Source: JBKEDC01 sp047974225 (GTDB taxonomy: Bacteria; Bacteroidota; Bacteroidia; Bacteroidales; Prolixibacteraceae). Taken from it: a stretch of 7,756 nt of DNA. Made by a program: the position numbers and the translations under genes. Under the pieces are notes generated by a model. It made no database searches. It was given only the letters and a program-made list of their open reading frames with translations, and was not told the origin of the DNA. This document shows, in pieces, positions 7,167 to 7,756 of this stretch; the first letter of the stretch is position 1, and each line of letters starts with the position of its first letter. The DNA lies in NCBI GenBank assembly GCA_047974225.1, contig JBKECD010000021.1, positions 1-7,756 on the forward strand, given 5' to 3'.

Positions 7167-7435
7167 TCAAAGACAATATCTCGCGCGACCATGTCCATGC
7201 CCAATTGTTCAAAGACAATATCTCGCGCGACCATGTCCGTGCCCAATTGTTCAAAGACAATATCTCGCACGACTACGTCCGTGTCCAAGTGTTCAAAGAC
7301 AACATCTCGCGCGACCATGTCCGTGCCCAATTGTTCAAAGACAATATCTCGCGCGACTACGTCCGTGTCCAATTGTTCAAAGACAATATCTCGCGCGACC
7401 ATGTCCGTGCCCAAGTGTGCAAACACAATGTCGGC
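7167..7435. repeat. Array of six 42-bp tandem repeats plus a degenerate seventh
   Basis: Six full 42-bp units begin at 7167, 7209, 7251, 7293, 7335 and 7377; a decayed partial copy begins at 7419. Each starts TCAAAGACAA and ends in CCAA(T/G)TGT. All but the third contain the palindrome TCGCGCGA. Units differ at few sites. Two versions recur: one with CCAT and GTGCCC, the other with CTAC and GTGTCC, in the order 1,1,2,1,2,1. The period equals 14 codons and the unit lacks stops in all three plus frames and at least one minus frame. Long open frames therefore arise automatically, for example 7124-7459 plus (14-residue repeat FKDNISRDHVRAQL) and 7160-7606 minus (DIVFEQLGTDMVAR). Neither has a recognisable domain or clear start signal, so I annotate DNA repeats and not a gene. 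The unit is about 50% GC, higher than the AT-rich DNA to its left. Confidence 0.9.
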
Positions 7436-7439
7436 AAAA

Positions 7440-7604
7440 AAAACTTCAAAACGGGCTAAAAGAATAAGAGAAGTCCTCTCTACGATACACCCTGTTGGAG
7501 CGTTAGTGATTGCCTGCGGGATTTTCAGCCCTGCCCATTCGCAATTCGTAATTGCAAATTCGTAATTGATTCTTATCATTGTGTCGAATAACAACTTCAA
7601 CAAC
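7440..7604. other. Upstream region of the Rpn-type gene
   Basis: No gene is supported. Near its right end are two copies of AATTCGTAATTG (7543-7554 and 7557-7568), 14 nt apart. The first lies in a perfect hairpin, GCAATT-CGT-AATTGC (7541-7555), and the second in a weaker AATT-CGT-AATT. These lie 37-64 nt before the downstream ATG, where a regulator could bind. A weak plus-strand promoter candidate, ATTG-19 nt-TATCATTG (7551-7581), overlaps them. Confidence 0.4.
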
Positions 7605-7756
7605 ATGCCTTATTTAGATCCTAAAAACGATTTGACCTTCAAGAGGGTATTCGGTCGCGAGAAAAATCTTGTGATCAGCCTGCTCAATTCCTTGTTGCCA
7701 TTTTCAGATGAACAGTTGATTGAGTCGGTGGAATATATTTCACCAGAGATGGTGCC
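7605..7756 (+). CDS. PD-(D/E)XK family (PDDEXK_2 / Rpn-type) nuclease-transposase-like protein, 3' part outside window
   Basis: The first 50 codons from ATG 7605 read MPYLDPKNDLTFKRVFGREK and continue with NLVISLLNSLLPF and IESVEYISPEMV. This matches the N-terminus of a family common in Bacteroidales, annotated as Rpn recombination-promoting nuclease/putative transposase or PDDEXK_2. Members are typically around 300 residues, so most of the protein, including the remaining catalytic Asp/Glu and Lys residues, is beyond the right edge. Integrity cannot be judged. An in-frame GTG at 7581 would add eight Asn-rich residues, but the ATG fits the family start. It is the only plus-strand gene in the window. 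Relatives in enterobacteria are DNA endonucleases that promote RecA-independent recombination, and some are reported to act against phage; whether this holds for the Bacteroidales branch is unknown. Confidence 0.85.
   Translation, partial: MPYLDPKNDLTFKRVFGREKNLVISLLNSLLPFSDEQLIESVEYISPEMV

Larger units (their letters stand above)
7033..7439. repeat. 16-bp imperfect direct repeats bracketing the array
   Basis: CACAATGTCAGCAAAA at 7033-7048 and CACAATGTCGGCAAAA at 7424-7439 match at 15 of 16 positions. They lie 391 bp apart, one to the left of the array and one overlapping its decayed right end. The neighbouring bases do not match. They could be relics of a duplication or insertion, or chance similarity in AT-rich DNA. 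Confidence 0.4.

Noticed and set aside
7167..7435. CRISPR array
   Set aside because: The units are contiguous 42-bp tandem repeats without unique spacers, and no cas gene is in the window.
6949..7467. 172-codon plus-strand frame rich in RPCPCP repeats
   Set aside because: A shadow frame of the same DNA repeats with an implausible Cys/Pro composition.
7551..7581. Promoter ATTG-19 nt-TATCATTG for the Rpn-type gene
   Set aside because: Each element has one mismatch to the Bacteroidetes consensus in AT-rich DNA; too weak to annotate as a separate feature.
7160..7606. 148-codon minus-strand frame through the array (14-residue repeat DIVFEQLGTDMVAR)
   Set aside because: Its openness follows from a stop-free 42-bp unit. 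Its start overlaps the start of the Rpn-type gene on the other strand, and the non-repeat part has no recognisable domain.

Overview
The window looks like a chromosomal segment of a Bacteroidales bacterium, probably from a gut or other host-associated niche. Four things point there. It has a methylmalonyl-CoA mutase small-subunit gene of the succinate-propionate route. It has a lipoprotein GH20 hexosaminidase next to a periplasmic sulfatase. A start-proximal Bacteroidetes-type promoter (TTTG, 21 nt, TAnnTTTG) sits upstream of mutA. A PDDEXK_2/Rpn-type protein begins with a sequence familiar from Bacteroidales genomes. The species cannot be named from this sequence.

Layout, left to right. Positions 1-1718 (minus) hold most of mutA; its C-terminal end, and presumably mutB, lie beyond the left edge. 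Positions 1719-2127 are non-coding, with the mutA promoter and a minus-strand terminator that closes the next operon. Positions 2128-4449 (GH20 beta-N-acetylhexosaminidase) and 4477-6009 (family S1 sulfatase) are both minus, 27 nt apart, and read as one operon with the sulfatase first. Positions 6143-6886 (minus) encode a mostly helical protein of unknown function with a strong terminator just after its stop. Positions 6887-7604 are a long divergent intergenic region. It contains an AT-rich half, a hairpin, an array of six 42-bp tandem repeats and a short hairpin/direct repeat. Position 7605 to the right edge (plus) is the start of a PDDEXK_2/Rpn-type nuclease gene.

The sulfatase and hexosaminidase probably work in sequence on sulfated, N-acetylhexosamine-containing glycans such as mucin O-glycans or glycosaminoglycan fragments. 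The sulfatase removes sulfate in the periplasm, and the hexosaminidase, a predicted lipoprotein, removes the terminal sugar. This is inferred from families and gene order. MutA belongs to central metabolism and has its own promoter.

The least explained part of the window is the 42-bp array between the unknown gene and the Rpn-type gene. Its open frames on both strands follow from a repeat unit whose length is a multiple of three and which lacks stops in those frames, so coding cannot be assumed. No complete novel defence or mobile system is demonstrated here; the array and its flanks are the best candidates for a second look.
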